33,260 nucleotides of DNA from Dietzia massiliensis. GTDB taxonomy: Bacteria; Actinomycetota; Actinomycetes; Mycobacteriales; Mycobacteriaceae. Numbering within the stretch: the first letter of the stretch is position 1; every line of letters begins with the position of its first letter. The stretch lies in assembly GCF_018390595.1 (NCBI RefSeq), contig NZ_JAHBAV010000042.1:1-33260 (forward strand), in the 5' to 3' direction. Below, piece by piece: positions 1 to 7,198 of the stretch. The notes beneath the pieces were generated by a model. The model was not told the origin of the DNA. It worked only from the letters and a program-made list of their open reading frames with translations, and did no database searches. Both the position numbers and the translations under genes were made by a program.

Positions 1-422
1 GGATTGAGCCCGGGGGCTCGAGGGGGAGGGATGCCCCGCGGAGGGCCAGAGGGAATCTGTGCGGGGACTGAGAAGAGTATGCATCCCGCTCTCAGGTTCC
101 GCAAGCCTTCGGACAAGTTTGCGTAACGAACATCACACAGGGCAGAAACTGGTGGCTGGACGCTTCGCGCCGTTCGTGAAAGTTATTGCAGGCCAGCATC
201 TCTAACTTGGCGAGACAAGTCGGCCGCGGACGCTGCAGGGCGAATGTCCGATTCTGCGCTGGCAGATCAACAAATCGCCAGGTCAAAAGGCCAGTAGACG
301 CTTATTTTGTGCTAGCGCGACACGGTTGTGCCGCTGGGCCGAGAATCGCTGTCGCGCAAGGCGGTTGCAGCGCCGGTGTCTCTCGGTACCGTGACGCACA
401 CGACGCCGTCCGAGGAGGTTCC
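1..422. other. Lower-GC non-coding leader upstream of sodC
   Basis: No convincing gene is visible here. The stretch is clearly less GC-rich than the rest of the window, with AT-containing patches around 80-190 and 295-320, and its possible translations look unlike proteins. The sodC reading frame stays open back to 186, but it lacks coding character before 423. A small palindrome (GAGCCC-GG-GGGCTC) near 6-19 could be the end of a terminator for a gene outside the window. A good Shine-Dalgarno sequence (GAGGAGG) lies just before the sodC ATG. The rest is presumably promoter and leader sequence, but I cannot assign a promoter with confidence. Confidence 0.5.
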
Positions 423-1127
423 ATGACCGAACGCGCCGTGTCCATTGCCCGACTTTCGCGCAAGAAAATGCCACTCGCCGCCCTCGGTGCATCCGCGCTC
501 CTGCTCGCGTCATGCGGCACCGGAGAAGACTCACCGGCGGCTCAGGGCGATGTCGAGCCCCAGGTGACCGCGACGACAACCGTGACCGAAGGCGGCGCGG
601 ATGGTGGCGCCGGCGGTGGCGAGGTCTTCGCGGTCGCCGAGCTGGTGAACCCCGAGGGCGAGGCCCGCGGTACGGCGGAGTTCGCCGAGGTCGACGGCGG
701 CACGACCGTCACCGTCGAGGCCACCGAGCTCGCGCCGGGTTTCCACGGCCTGCACATCCACGGCGCGGGCCTGTGCGAGCCCGACAGTGAGAACCCCACC
801 CAGCCGGGCGAGCGGGGCGCGTTCCTCTCCGCCGGCGGCCACCTGGCCGGTCCCGGCGGCGAAGCCGGCCACCCCGAGCACGCCGGGGACCTGCCGACCC
901 TCTACGTGACCGAGGACGGCACGGCCCGGATCGTCACGCTCACCGACCGCCTGGACCGCGACCTGCTCCTCGACGAGGACGGCTCGGCCGTCATGGTCCA
1001 CGAGAACTCGGACAACCTCGCCAACATCCCCGAGCGCTACGCACCCGAAGGTGCCGACGAGGAGACGCGCAACGCGGGCGACGGCGGTAGCCGCGCGGCC
1101 TGCGGGGTCGTCACCGAGCAGAACTGA
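423..1127 (+). CDS. sodC: Cu/Zn superoxide dismutase, lipoprotein
   Basis: Converts superoxide to hydrogen peroxide and oxygen at the outer face of the membrane. The 234-residue product starts with a basic N-region, a hydrophobic stretch and the lipobox LLASC, with Cys31 the predicted lipidated residue. An acidic, Gly-rich linker (about 32-66) tethers the catalytic domain. The SodC metal site is complete: HxH at His111/His113, GGH at His140, the GHPEHAGD cluster (His150, His153, Asp156) and His193 in VMVHE. The structural Cys118-Cys227 pair and the active-site Arg224 (GGSRAACG) are present. The start at 423 is chosen because GAGGAGG precedes it and the signal peptide begins there. The stop codon directly abuts the stop of the convergent neighbour. 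Mycobacterial SodC lipoproteins have the same layout. Confidence 0.93.
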   Translation: MTERAVSIARLSRKKMPLAALGASALLLASCGTGEDSPAAQGDVEPQVTATTTVTEGGADGGAGGGEVFAVAELVNPEGEARGTAEFAEVDGGTTVTVEATELAPGFHGLHIHGAGLCEPDSENPTQPGERGAFLSAGGHLAGPGGEAGHPEHAGDLPTLYVTEDGTARIVTLTDRLDRDLLLDEDGSAVMVHENSDNLANIPERYAPEGADEETRNAGDGGSRAACGVVTEQN

Positions 1128-1700
1128 CTACTTCTGCCGCGGCACCCGGCCCATGAGGTAGAACTCCGGGTTCGGGCGCATGTCGGTGGCGTTGGCCAGC
1201 CGGTTGCTCAGCCCGAACAGCCCGGTGATCGCGGCGATGTCCCACGCGTCCTCGTCGTCGAGGCCGTGCTCGTGCAGGGCGGCGAAGTCGGCGTCGCCCA
1301 GCTCGTCGGAGTGCAGGTTCACCTTGGTCGCGAAGTCGCAGATCGCCCGCTCGCGCGGCGTGAGGTCGGCCTTGCGGTAGTTCACCGCCAGCTGGTCGGC
1401 GAGCATCGGCGCCTTCTTGACGATCCGCAGGATCGCCCCGTGCGCCACCACGCAGAACAGGCAGCTGTTCTGCCCGGAGATGGTCACCACGACCATCTCC
1501 TTGTCCGCCTTGGACAGGTTGCCCTCGCGTTCCATCAGCGCATCGTGGTAGGCGAAGAACGCCCGCGACTCGGCGGGGCGTCGCCCGAACATCAGGAACA
1601 CCTCGGGCACGAACCCGGCCTTCTCCTGCTCGGCGAGGATGCGCTCGCGAAGGTCATCGGGCAGGTCAGCGAGTTCGGCGAGGGGATAGCGGTCCGACAC
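1128..1700 (-). CDS. AhpD-like carboxymuconolactone decarboxylase-family protein (peroxidase-related)
   Basis: A 190-residue all-helical protein of the AhpD/CMD superfamily. The redox motif CxxCxxxH is seen at Cys80, Cys83 and His87 (NSCLFCVVAHG), the arrangement used by AhpD-type thiol peroxidase partners. The length fits the peroxidase-related (TIGR01926-like) group rather than short CMD proteins. The start is a GTG at 1700 preceded by GGAGG at 4-nt spacing. Its stop (1128-1130) follows the last base of sodC with no gap, so the two genes converge without an intergenic region. A role in peroxide or thiol defence fits the neighbouring superoxide dismutase, but the substrate cannot be read from sequence. 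Confidence 0.82.
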   Translation of the reverse strand: MSDRYPLAELADLPDDLRERILAEQEKAGFVPEVFLMFGRRPAESRAFFAYHDALMEREGNLSKADKEMVVVTISGQNSCLFCVVAHGAILRIVKKAPMLADQLAVNYRKADLTPRERAICDFATKVNLHSDELGDADFAALHEHGLDDEDAWDIAAITGLFGLSNRLANATDMRPNPEFYLMGRVPRQK

Positions 1701-1734
1701 GGGGCCTCCGGCGTCGAGGGGCGAGGGTGGACTC

Positions 1735-1740
1735 AGCGTA
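1735..1740 (-). promoter_or_regulatory. Candidate -10 element for the AhpD-like gene
   Basis: On the minus strand TACGCT matches the actinobacterial TANNNT -10 pattern. It would give a leader of roughly 30 nt ending in the GGAGG before the GTG start. The spacer 1701-1802 shows nothing else. The match is short and the call tentative. Confidence 0.35.
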
Positions 1741-1802
1741 GGACGGCGACGCGCTCGCCGCGGGCGTTGCGGCCGGGCCGCCCCCGCACGCGTCGGACCG
1801 GA

Positions 1803-2210
1803 TCAGGTGCGCAGGAGTCGGCCCCACACGTGGACGTGCTCGATCTCCACCCAGGCGTCTACCCGCGGCCGGTCGCGATTGAAATACGGCTCCCCGGTGT
1901 AGTGACGGGCCAGGGCGTCGATACCGGACAGGTCCGGATCATCGGTGATCTCCGTGACCCGCCCCTGGATGCTGACATGCGTGTGCCACTCGTCGGCGTC
2001 GAGGATCGACAGCGCCACCCGCGGATCGCGGCGCATGTGCTGCAGCCGCACCCGCCCGGTGTCGAGGTTGAGGTGGATCCGGTCGTCGACCAGCCGGTAC
2101 CAGGTGGGCACGGTCACCGGCGAGCCGTCCTTGCGCAGGGTCGCCATCACGCACGGGTTGGGCTTGAGGAGCAGGTCGCGGACGTCATCGTCGAGGGGCG
2201 TGGCGCTCAT
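1803..2210 (-). CDS. PPOX-class FMN/F420-dependent oxidoreductase (FDOR family, Rv1155-like)
   Basis: A 135-residue split beta-barrel flavin/deazaflavin protein. The family hallmarks are an N-terminal strand reading CVMATLRKDGSP, then TVPTWYR and a central strand containing LNLDTGRVRLQHMRRDPRVALS, all typical of Rv1155-like FDOR proteins that bind F420 or FMN. The C-terminal WGR is also usual. These enzymes reduce small organic substrates with F420H2; this one's substrate is unknown. Its ATG overlaps the TGA of the upstream amidohydrolase by 4 nt (ATGA), so the two are translationally coupled and probably act on related compounds. Confidence 0.85.
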   Translation of the reverse strand: MSATPLDDDVRDLLLKPNPCVMATLRKDGSPVTVPTWYRLVDDRIHLNLDTGRVRLQHMRRDPRVALSILDADEWHTHVSIQGRVTEITDDPDLSGIDALARHYTGEPYFNRDRPRVDAWVEIEHVHVWGRLLRT

Positions 2211-3967
2211 ACCAGTGAAGTGTGCGACGTCTCCTCCCGGTTCTCCACCGGTCCGGGCACCTCCACCGGGCGCGGCGCCACCGTCTCGCCCGAGGGCAGG
2301 AACCGGCCCGCCGCGAACTCGCGGCCGTAGCCCGGCGCGAACTCGCCGTCGCTCCAGACCACCCGGCCGCCGATGATCGTCGCCGCAACCGCCCGGTCGT
2401 TGCGGTTGACCATCCGGAGGCGCCCCGCGTCGAGGCGGTAGAAATCCGCCAGCTCACCGGTGAGCTTGTGCACGGCCTCCTCCGTCGACAGGAACGGGCG
2501 GCCCTTGCGCTGGGCCTGGTGGACGCGCTCGAGCAGCCGGACCCCGAAGTTGTAGAACGCCATGTTCCGCAGGTGCGCGCCGGCGTCGGAGAAGCCGATC
2601 GTCACGCCCGGGGTGTTGACCAGCCGGTTGGCGACCTTCTCCCGCGCGTTCGCGATGGTGGTAGTCCAGCGGAACTCGGTGCCGTACTCCACCACCAGGT
2701 CGAGGTACGCGTCGGCCGGGTGGAGCTTCCGCGCGCGGGCCACGTCGCCGACCGTCTGGCCGACCAGCGACTCGTCCGGGCAGGCGACGATGAGGGCGTC
2801 GTCGAAGTCGCGGTGCCACACGCGCGGGCTGAACCGCTTCTCGAAGTCCTGCCGGAACCAGCGCCGGTAGCTCTCCTGCTGCAGCAGTTCGTTGCGGGCC
2901 ACCTCGTCGGCCAGGTGCAGCGCCTCGCGGCCGGAGCCGAACTCCTCGAACACCACCAGGTCGATCCCGTCGGCCCACACCTTGAACGTGGTGGGCAGGT
3001 GCTGCCACACGAACCTGCCCTTGCCCAGGGAGTTGGCGGCCCAGGCGATGGGCCGGAAAATGCGGTTGACCCACGGCTCGGCGAGTGTGTCGGCGGCCGA
3101 GAGCAGCGAGACGCGCAGGGGCCTGCGGAACAGCCCGGTGCTGGTCGCGGCGTAGAAAGCCACGTCGACCTTGGTGTTGAGATTGGGCACGCCCTGCAGG
3201 ACCCGGTCACGACGACGAAGAAGGCGGCTGATCCGGCGGAATTCGCCCCACGAGGCGTGCGTGGAGGGCAGCGTCCGCGAGCGGTAGCGGTCGCCGTCCA
3301 TCTTGTCCCACGGGTTGGTCATGGTGGACACGCCCAGGAACCCGGCGTCGAGGGCGGCGGTGATGCGGCGGTCGATCTCGCGCAGTTCCTCGCGGCTGGG
3401 GGAGTGCTTCGGATCGGTCGACCGGCCCAGGCCCATCACGGACGCGCGCACGTCGGAGTGGCCGAGGAACGACGCCACGTTGGGACCGAGGGGGAGGTCC
3501 TCGACGGCGCGCCGCCACGCCGCCGGGTCGGACCACGTCTTCTTCTCCTCGAGCGCTGCCAGGACCGAGCCGCGCGGCAGGGCCTCGACGCGGCTGAACA
3601 GGTCCGCCACGTCGACCGTGCCGGAGTAGACGCCGGAGATCGAGCAGTTGCCCACCAGGACGGTGGTCACCCCGTGCCGCACGGACTCGCCCAGTCCCGG
3701 GGAGACGAGCAGCTCGACGTCGTAGTGGGTGTGGGTGTCCACGAAGCCCGGCGTCACCCACCGGCCCTCGGCGTCCACCACGCGCGTGGTGGAGGCCACG
3801 GGCAGCGGCGCGGCGCTGATCGCCGCGATCACGCCGTCGCGGATCCCGATGTCCGCGCGGACCCCGGGCGCGCCGGTGCCGTCGAACACCGTGCCACCTC
3901 GGATGACGACGGCGAAGTCCGCGTTCGAGGCGGGGGCCGCGTCCGCGGCCGATTCGGGAATGCTCAC
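2207..3967 (-). CDS. N-acyl-D-amino-acid deacylase-like amidohydrolase
   Basis: A 586-residue metal-dependent amidohydrolase (amidohydrolase 3 / D-aminoacylase group). The N-terminal beta-sandwich runs about 18-70 (RGGTVFDGTG). The first metal motif is THTHYD (His79, His81), followed by GNCS with Cys108, the cysteine metal ligand typical of D-aminoacylases. A later SDAGAH motif carries the catalytic Asp. The C-terminal sandwich closes with GRVVWSDGEFAPGYGREFAAGRFL. The natural substrate may be an N-acyl amino acid or a hydantoin-like compound; sequence alone does not say. It is first in a two-gene operon with the FDOR protein and divergent from an MFS transporter, suggesting one uptake-and-degradation unit. 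Confidence 0.85.
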   Translation of the reverse strand: MSIPESAADAAPASNADFAVVIRGGTVFDGTGAPGVRADIGIRDGVIAAISAAPLPVASTTRVVDAEGRWVTPGFVDTHTHYDVELLVSPGLGESVRHGVTTVLVGNCSISGVYSGTVDVADLFSRVEALPRGSVLAALEEKKTWSDPAAWRRAVEDLPLGPNVASFLGHSDVRASVMGLGRSTDPKHSPSREELREIDRRITAALDAGFLGVSTMTNPWDKMDGDRYRSRTLPSTHASWGEFRRISRLLRRRDRVLQGVPNLNTKVDVAFYAATSTGLFRRPLRVSLLSAADTLAEPWVNRIFRPIAWAANSLGKGRFVWQHLPTTFKVWADGIDLVVFEEFGSGREALHLADEVARNELLQQESYRRWFRQDFEKRFSPRVWHRDFDDALIVACPDESLVGQTVGDVARARKLHPADAYLDLVVEYGTEFRWTTTIANAREKVANRLVNTPGVTIGFSDAGAHLRNMAFYNFGVRLLERVHQAQRKGRPFLSTEEAVHKLTGELADFYRLDAGRLRMVNRNDRAVAATIIGGRVVWSDGEFAPGYGREFAAGRFLPSGETVAPRPVEVPGPVENREETSHTSLV

Positions 3968-3992
3968 GGGACGCTCCTCGAGCGTGTGATCT

Positions 3993-4005
3993 ACAACACA
4001 GTTGT
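3993..4005. promoter_or_regulatory. Operator-like inverted repeat between amidohydrolase and MFS genes
   Basis: ACAAC-ACA-GTTGT is a perfect 5-bp inverted repeat with a 3-nt centre. It sits 25 nt from the amidohydrolase start in an AT-rich patch of the only shared regulatory region. Size and symmetry resemble TetR- or GntR-type operators. No regulator gene is adjacent, so the assignment is structural only. Confidence 0.45.
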
Positions 4006-4073
4006 GACCACTCTACTCGGACAAGCGTCCATGTCCAGTCCGGGAGGCTCACCGGTGGGCCGGGCGCGGCAAG

Positions 4074-4079
4074 TAGCGT
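4074..4079 (+). promoter_or_regulatory. -10 element for leaderless MFS gene
   Basis: TAGCGT (TANNNT) ends 7 nt before the ATG at 4087, and no Shine-Dalgarno sequence lies between. Transcription would begin at or next to the A of the start codon. Confidence 0.55.
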
Positions 4080-4086
4080 TGCCGAC

Positions 4087-5454
4087 ATGACGACCCGCAC
4101 GGAGCGCCTCGACGGCCTGCCGTTCACCCGCAAGCACCGCAGACTGCTGTTCGGTTCGGGCATCGGCTGGGCGCTCGACGCGATGGACGTGGGGCTGATC
4201 TCCTTCGTCATGGCGGCGCTCGCCGTCCACTGGTCGCTCACGCCCACCGAGCTGTCCTGGATCGGGTCCATCGGCTTCGTCGGCATGGCGCTGGGCGCCG
4301 CGTTCGGCGGGCTGCTCGCGGACAAGATCGGCCGCCGACAGGTCTTCGCCGCGACGCTGCTGGTCTACGGCCTGGCGACCGGCGCGGCGGCGCTGTCGAC
4401 AGGCGTGGCGATGCTCATCGTCCTGCGGTTCGTCGTGGGGCTGGGCCTGGGCGCGGAGCTGCCCGTGGCCTCGACGCTGGTCAGCGAGTTCGCGCCGCGC
4501 CGCATCCGCGGCCGCGTGGTGGTGATCCTCGAGGGGTTCTGGGCGGTCGGATGGATCCTGGCCGCGCTCATCGGCTACTTCGTGGTGCCCGTCGGTGACG
4601 ACGGCTGGCGCTGGGCGCTCGCCGTGGGCCTGGTCCCGGCCGCGTACGCACTGGTCGTGCGCTTCGGCCTGCCCGAGTCGGTGCGCTACCTCGAGTCGCG
4701 GGGCCGCGGCGACGAGGCCGAGCGGATCGTCCGCGAGTACGAGGCCTCTGCGGGTGTCACGCCCCCGCCCGCCGCCGCGGCTGGCGTCCCCACGACCGGT
4801 CGGTCTGACGCCGAGGCCGCCGCGACCGCGCCGGAGGCCGCACCCGCCGCGCCTGCCGAGTCGGGCGAGTCGATCTGGTCCCCGCGCCTGCGTCGCCGCA
4901 CCGCCGCGTTGTGGATCGTGTGGTTCGGCATCAACTTCAGTTACTACGGCGCCTTCATCTGGCTGCCCAGCCTGCTCGTCTCGCAGGGCTTCGACCTGGT
5001 CAAGTCGTTCGGCTACACGCTCATCATCACGCTCGCCCAGCTGCCGGGTTACGCAGTGGCCGCCTGGCTCATCGAGGTCTGGGGGCGGCGGGTCACGCTT
5101 GCGGTGTTCCTCGTCGGCTCGGCGGCGTCGGCGGGCCTGTTCGGCCTGGCGAACTCCCCGGCCACGATCATCGCCGCCGGCATGGCGCTGTCGTTCTTCA
5201 ACCTCGGCGCGTGGGGCGCCCTCTATGCGATCGGCCCCGAGCTCTACCCCACCGCCACCCGCGGGTCCGGCACTGGCGCGGCGGCGGCGTTCGGGCGGAT
5301 CGCCTCCATCATCGCGCCACTGCTCGTCCCGTTCCTGCTCGATCTGGGCGACACGGTGATGGTCTTCGGGGTGTTCGCGGCGGCCTTCGTCGTCGCCGCC
5401 CTGGCCGCCTTCACCCTCCCCGAGCGCAAGGGTGTCGCCCTCGAGGACACCTGA
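4087..5454 (+). CDS. MFS transporter, aromatic acid/niacin-type
   Basis: A 455-residue major facilitator with about 12 membrane segments in two halves. The loop 2-3 signature DKIGRR is preceded by GLLAD, and loop 8-9 has a second copy (EVWGRRVTL). A conserved acidic residue lies in the first helix (GWALDAMDVG), typical of the AAHS/NaiP-like metabolite:H+ symporters. The central cytoplasmic loop (about 215-265) is long and Ala/Pro-rich. The motif GPELYPTATRGSGTG near the C-terminal half also fits this group. It is divergent from the amidohydrolase-FDOR operon and may import that enzyme's substrate. The exact ligand is unknown. Confidence 0.85.
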   Translation: MTTRTERLDGLPFTRKHRRLLFGSGIGWALDAMDVGLISFVMAALAVHWSLTPTELSWIGSIGFVGMALGAAFGGLLADKIGRRQVFAATLLVYGLATGAAALSTGVAMLIVLRFVVGLGLGAELPVASTLVSEFAPRRIRGRVVVILEGFWAVGWILAALIGYFVVPVGDDGWRWALAVGLVPAAYALVVRFGLPESVRYLESRGRGDEAERIVREYEASAGVTPPPAAAAGVPTTGRSDAEAAATAPEAAPAAPAESGESIWSPRLRRRTAALWIVWFGINFSYYGAFIWLPSLLVSQGFDLVKSFGYTLIITLAQLPGYAVAAWLIEVWGRRVTLAVFLVGSAASAGLFGLANSPATIIAAGMALSFFNLGAWGALYAIGPELYPTATRGSGTGAAAAFGRIASIIAPLLVPFLLDLGDTVMVFGVFAAAFVVAALAAFTLPERKGVALEDT

Positions 5455-5497
5455 CCCCGCGCCGGGTCGCGGCGCGCCGCGCGGTCACCCGCTGTCG

Positions 5498-5556
5498 TCG
5501 AGAAGACAGTTTCGCCCGCATCGGCCGAGTGGCCTTGTGCCGAACTGTCTTCTCGA
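5498..5556. repeat. Intergenic hairpin element with 14-bp perfect arms
   Basis: The arms TCGAGAAGACAGTT (5498-5511) and its exact complement (5543-5556) flank 31 nt, which itself contains GGCC-GAGT-GGCC. It lies in the 162-bp gap between the convergent MFS and DUF1707 genes. The arm is not GC-rich and has no T-tract, unlike a normal terminator. A separate GC-rich palindrome (GCGGCGCGCCGC, about 5470-5481) just after the MFS stop is a more ordinary terminator candidate. Confidence 0.75.
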
Positions 5557-5616
5557 TGGTCGTCGCGCGCTCCGCTAAGCCAGCCGCCGCCCGAGCTCAG
5601 CGGGCCGGAGCGACGC

Positions 5617-6249
5617 TCAGTCCTGCTTCTCGCGCCCGTCGCCCAGCTCGCGGATCCGCTCGGACGCCGCCCGCAGCCTCTCCTCGCGCGCCTTCTCGTC
5701 GGCCTTCTTCAGCTTCTCGTACGTCTTCTCGTCGGAGTCGGTGTACCGCAGCGCCAGCCGCGGGATCCCCAGCGTGAGCACCAGCGACGGCCACACCATC
5801 CACGCGTACTGCCAGTCCACCACGATCTGCAGGACGAGGAACGTGATGAGCGTCAGCCCGATCACCACACCGTCCAGCGACTCGACCAGCTTGCCGCGGC
5901 GGCGTAGATCCTCGAGGTCGGCGTCGGCGTCGCGGGTGGCCGGCGTCCGCGCGCCGGTGGGAGTCGGCGTGAGGGGCGATGACGGCGACGACGACGAGAG
6001 CGCGATCTCCCCACCGCCCGCCGTGGCCGACTGCACGATCATGCCGTCGACCGACGTCAGCGGGGTCCCGCCGGGCAGGTCGGCGAACGAGTCGCTCAGC
6101 TGTCCGAGTGTGCGGGCCGCGGCCACGTCGCCGGAGCGGGCGTGGAACTGCGAGTCGTCCAGCCGGCCCGACGCGTAGTGGTCGCCGAGCACGGTGAGGG
6201 CGTGCAGCCGCTCGGCGTCGGAGAGCAGCAGGTCGTCGGGCTCGGCCAT
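5617..6249 (-). CDS. DUF1707 domain membrane protein
   Basis: A 210-residue protein. Residues about 4-57 form a DUF1707 (SHOCT-like) domain: LLLSDAERLHALTVLGDHYASGRLD, the common N-terminal module of many actinobacterial membrane proteins. A Ser/Pro-rich linker follows. The C-terminal part has two close hydrophobic segments (about 135-175) and a charged, probably coiled tail rich in Lys and Glu. The function is unknown; DUF1707 is thought to mediate protein contacts at the membrane. The start at 6249 is chosen because the DUF1707 motif begins there and a TAGCCT -10 box lies 7 nt upstream. The GGAGG next to the ATG is too close (1 nt) to work as a normal ribosome site. Confidence 0.78.
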   Translation of the reverse strand: MAEPDDLLLSDAERLHALTVLGDHYASGRLDDSQFHARSGDVAAARTLGQLSDSFADLPGGTPLTSVDGMIVQSATAGGGEIALSSSSPSSPLTPTPTGARTPATRDADADLEDLRRRGKLVESLDGVVIGLTLITFLVLQIVVDWQYAWMVWPSLVLTLGIPRLALRYTDSDEKTYEKLKKADEKAREERLRAASERIRELGDGREKQD

Positions 6250-6256
6250 GCCTCCA

Positions 6257-6262
6257 AGGCTA
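6257..6262 (-). promoter_or_regulatory. -10 element for leaderless DUF1707 gene
   Basis: TAGCCT on the minus strand ends 7 nt before the ATG at 6249, so the transcript should start at the initiation codon. Confidence 0.5.
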
Positions 6263-6322
6263 TGACCGGCCACGACGCAGCGCTATAGGGAATCTCCCCG
6301 AATCGGCCCGCGGATCCGGGCA

Positions 6323-6391
6323 CCGCGGCGTGCCGCGCTCGGAAACCGCGGCGCGCCGCGCTCGGATACCGCGGCGTGCCGCGCTCAGAAA
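6323..6391. repeat. Three 23-bp tandem repeats overlapping a stop codon
   Basis: The units are 6323-6345, 6346-6368 and 6369-6391. Each is built on the palindromic core CGCGGC-(A/G)-CGCCGCG-like sequence. They differ at only a few positions. The third unit contains the TGA of the phosphatase gene (6385-6387); in the other two units the matching trinucleotide is CGA. The array fills most of the gap to the next promoter and can fold into three GC hairpins. Confidence 0.85.
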
Positions 6392-6804
6392 TCGCCCGGC
6401 GCCACCTGGAGGCACGTCAGGCCGAGACCTCGCCACATCTCCACCACGCGGGAGCGGTCCTCGAGCACGCACAACACGCGATACCGCGGCTCGATGTGAC
6501 GGCGATACAGCTCGTTCTTGACCACGACGTCCGGACGGCGGTCCCCCACCGACCGCAGGTACACGGCGTCGATCGGGACGCCGAGGTGCCGCTCCAGCCA
6601 GGCACTCGTGTCCGCGCGGGCGGCCTCCGTGCGTCCGGACACCACGATCAGCTGATGCCCGTCCCGGTACAGGGCGCGCACCACCGCGATGATGTCGTTG
6701 TTCGGCAGGTCGGCGGAGACGGTCGACTCGTCGTAGGGGCTCCGTCCGTGGGCCACGGCGATCGTGCCGTCGACGTCCACCAGGACGGCCGAGGGGCGGC
6801 TCAC
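6385..6804 (-). CDS. Free-standing polynucleotide 3'-phosphatase (PNK phosphatase-like, HAD superfamily)
   Basis: A 139-residue HAD phosphatase resembling the C-terminal 3'-phosphatase domain of T4 polynucleotide kinase, without the kinase half. Catalytic motif DVDGT has nucleophile Asp10 and Asp12. Other landmarks are RSPYD (Arg21), VVSGRT (Ser56-Arg58), Lys96, and LEDRSRVVEMWR near the end followed by LTCLQVAPGDF, almost the T4 C-terminus. The first acidic residue of the usual DDR motif is Glu115 here; Asp116 is kept. It would remove 3'-phosphates from DNA or RNA ends during repair. The GTG start at 6804 overlaps the TGA of the Cys-rich protein gene by 4 nt, so the two are coupled. Confidence 0.82.
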   Translation of the reverse strand: MSRPSAVLVDVDGTIAVAHGRSPYDESTVSADLPNNDIIAVVRALYRDGHQLIVVSGRTEAARADTSAWLERHLGVPIDAVYLRSVGDRRPDVVVKNELYRRHIEPRYRVLCVLEDRSRVVEMWRGLGLTCLQVAPGDF

Positions 6805-7034
6805 GCCCGGTCGGCGACCCCGCTGGCTCCCTGATGGTCGGCGCAGTGGGCGCAACAGAAAATGGTGCCATCCACCTCGACCCCGTGGCCGAGGATCCGG
6901 CAGCCGCAGTGGGAGCAGGTCGGTGCCATGGCGTGGGCCGCGCACTCGAAGCTGTCGAAGGTCCCGGAGCGGTCGCCCTGGGTGATGGTGAACGCCTTGT
7001 CGTAGTCGTTACCGCAGGTATCGCAGGTGGCCAT
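6801..7034 (-). CDS. Cys/His-rich metallothionein-like zinc-binding protein
   Basis: A 77-residue protein with nine cysteines and several histidines: Cys4, Cys7, Cys31, Cys40, Cys43, Cys45, Cys60, Cys61 and Cys64. The C-terminal segment GTIFCCAHCADHQG resembles the last part of bacterial metallothioneins (SmtA-like YYCCEACADGH). The N-terminal CDTCGNDYDK pair looks like a treble-clef or TRASH-type knuckle. It most likely binds zinc, as a storage or carrier protein or as an adaptor. The start at 7034 has GAGGAGGA 5-9 nt upstream. It is the first gene of a two-gene unit with the 3'-phosphatase, an association I cannot explain from known pathways. Confidence 0.72.
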   Translation of the reverse strand: MATCDTCGNDYDKAFTITQGDRSGTFDSFECAAHAMAPTCSHCGCRILGHGVEVDGTIFCCAHCADHQGASGVADRA

Positions 7035-7127
7035 GATGTCCTCCTCGTCGCGCGGGTCTGTCGATGTGGCCACCGTAAACCGAAGTGTCGTGGGTCACAA
7101 CCGTGGTGGCGAGGCGATGCGTCGGCT

Positions 7128-7141
7128 CTTTCCGTGGAAAG
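7128..7141. promoter_or_regulatory. Inverted repeat in divergent regulatory region
   Basis: CTTTCC-GT-GGAAAG is a perfect 6-bp dyad between the divergent metallothionein-like gene and the 76-residue gene. It could be an operator for either. No regulator is identified. Confidence 0.35.
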
Positions 7142-7198
7142 TGCCGAGCACACCGGTGCCGCACGTTCGACAGTCGACCGATATCGGGAGGTATCAGC

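Noticed and set aside
186..422. Extension of the sodC reading frame upstream of 423
   Set aside because: The frame is open, but its translation has no coding character and would bury the lipoprotein signal; GAGGAGG points to 423.
2222..4090. Long open frames antisense to real genes (for example over the amidohydrolase, htpG and helicase)
   Set aside because: They are a consequence of high GC; the opposite strands encode clear families with all motifs.
5498..5556. MITE or insertion-sequence remnant
   Set aside because: No clear target-site duplication flanks the hairpin and no transposase-like sequence is in the window; kept as a repeat only.
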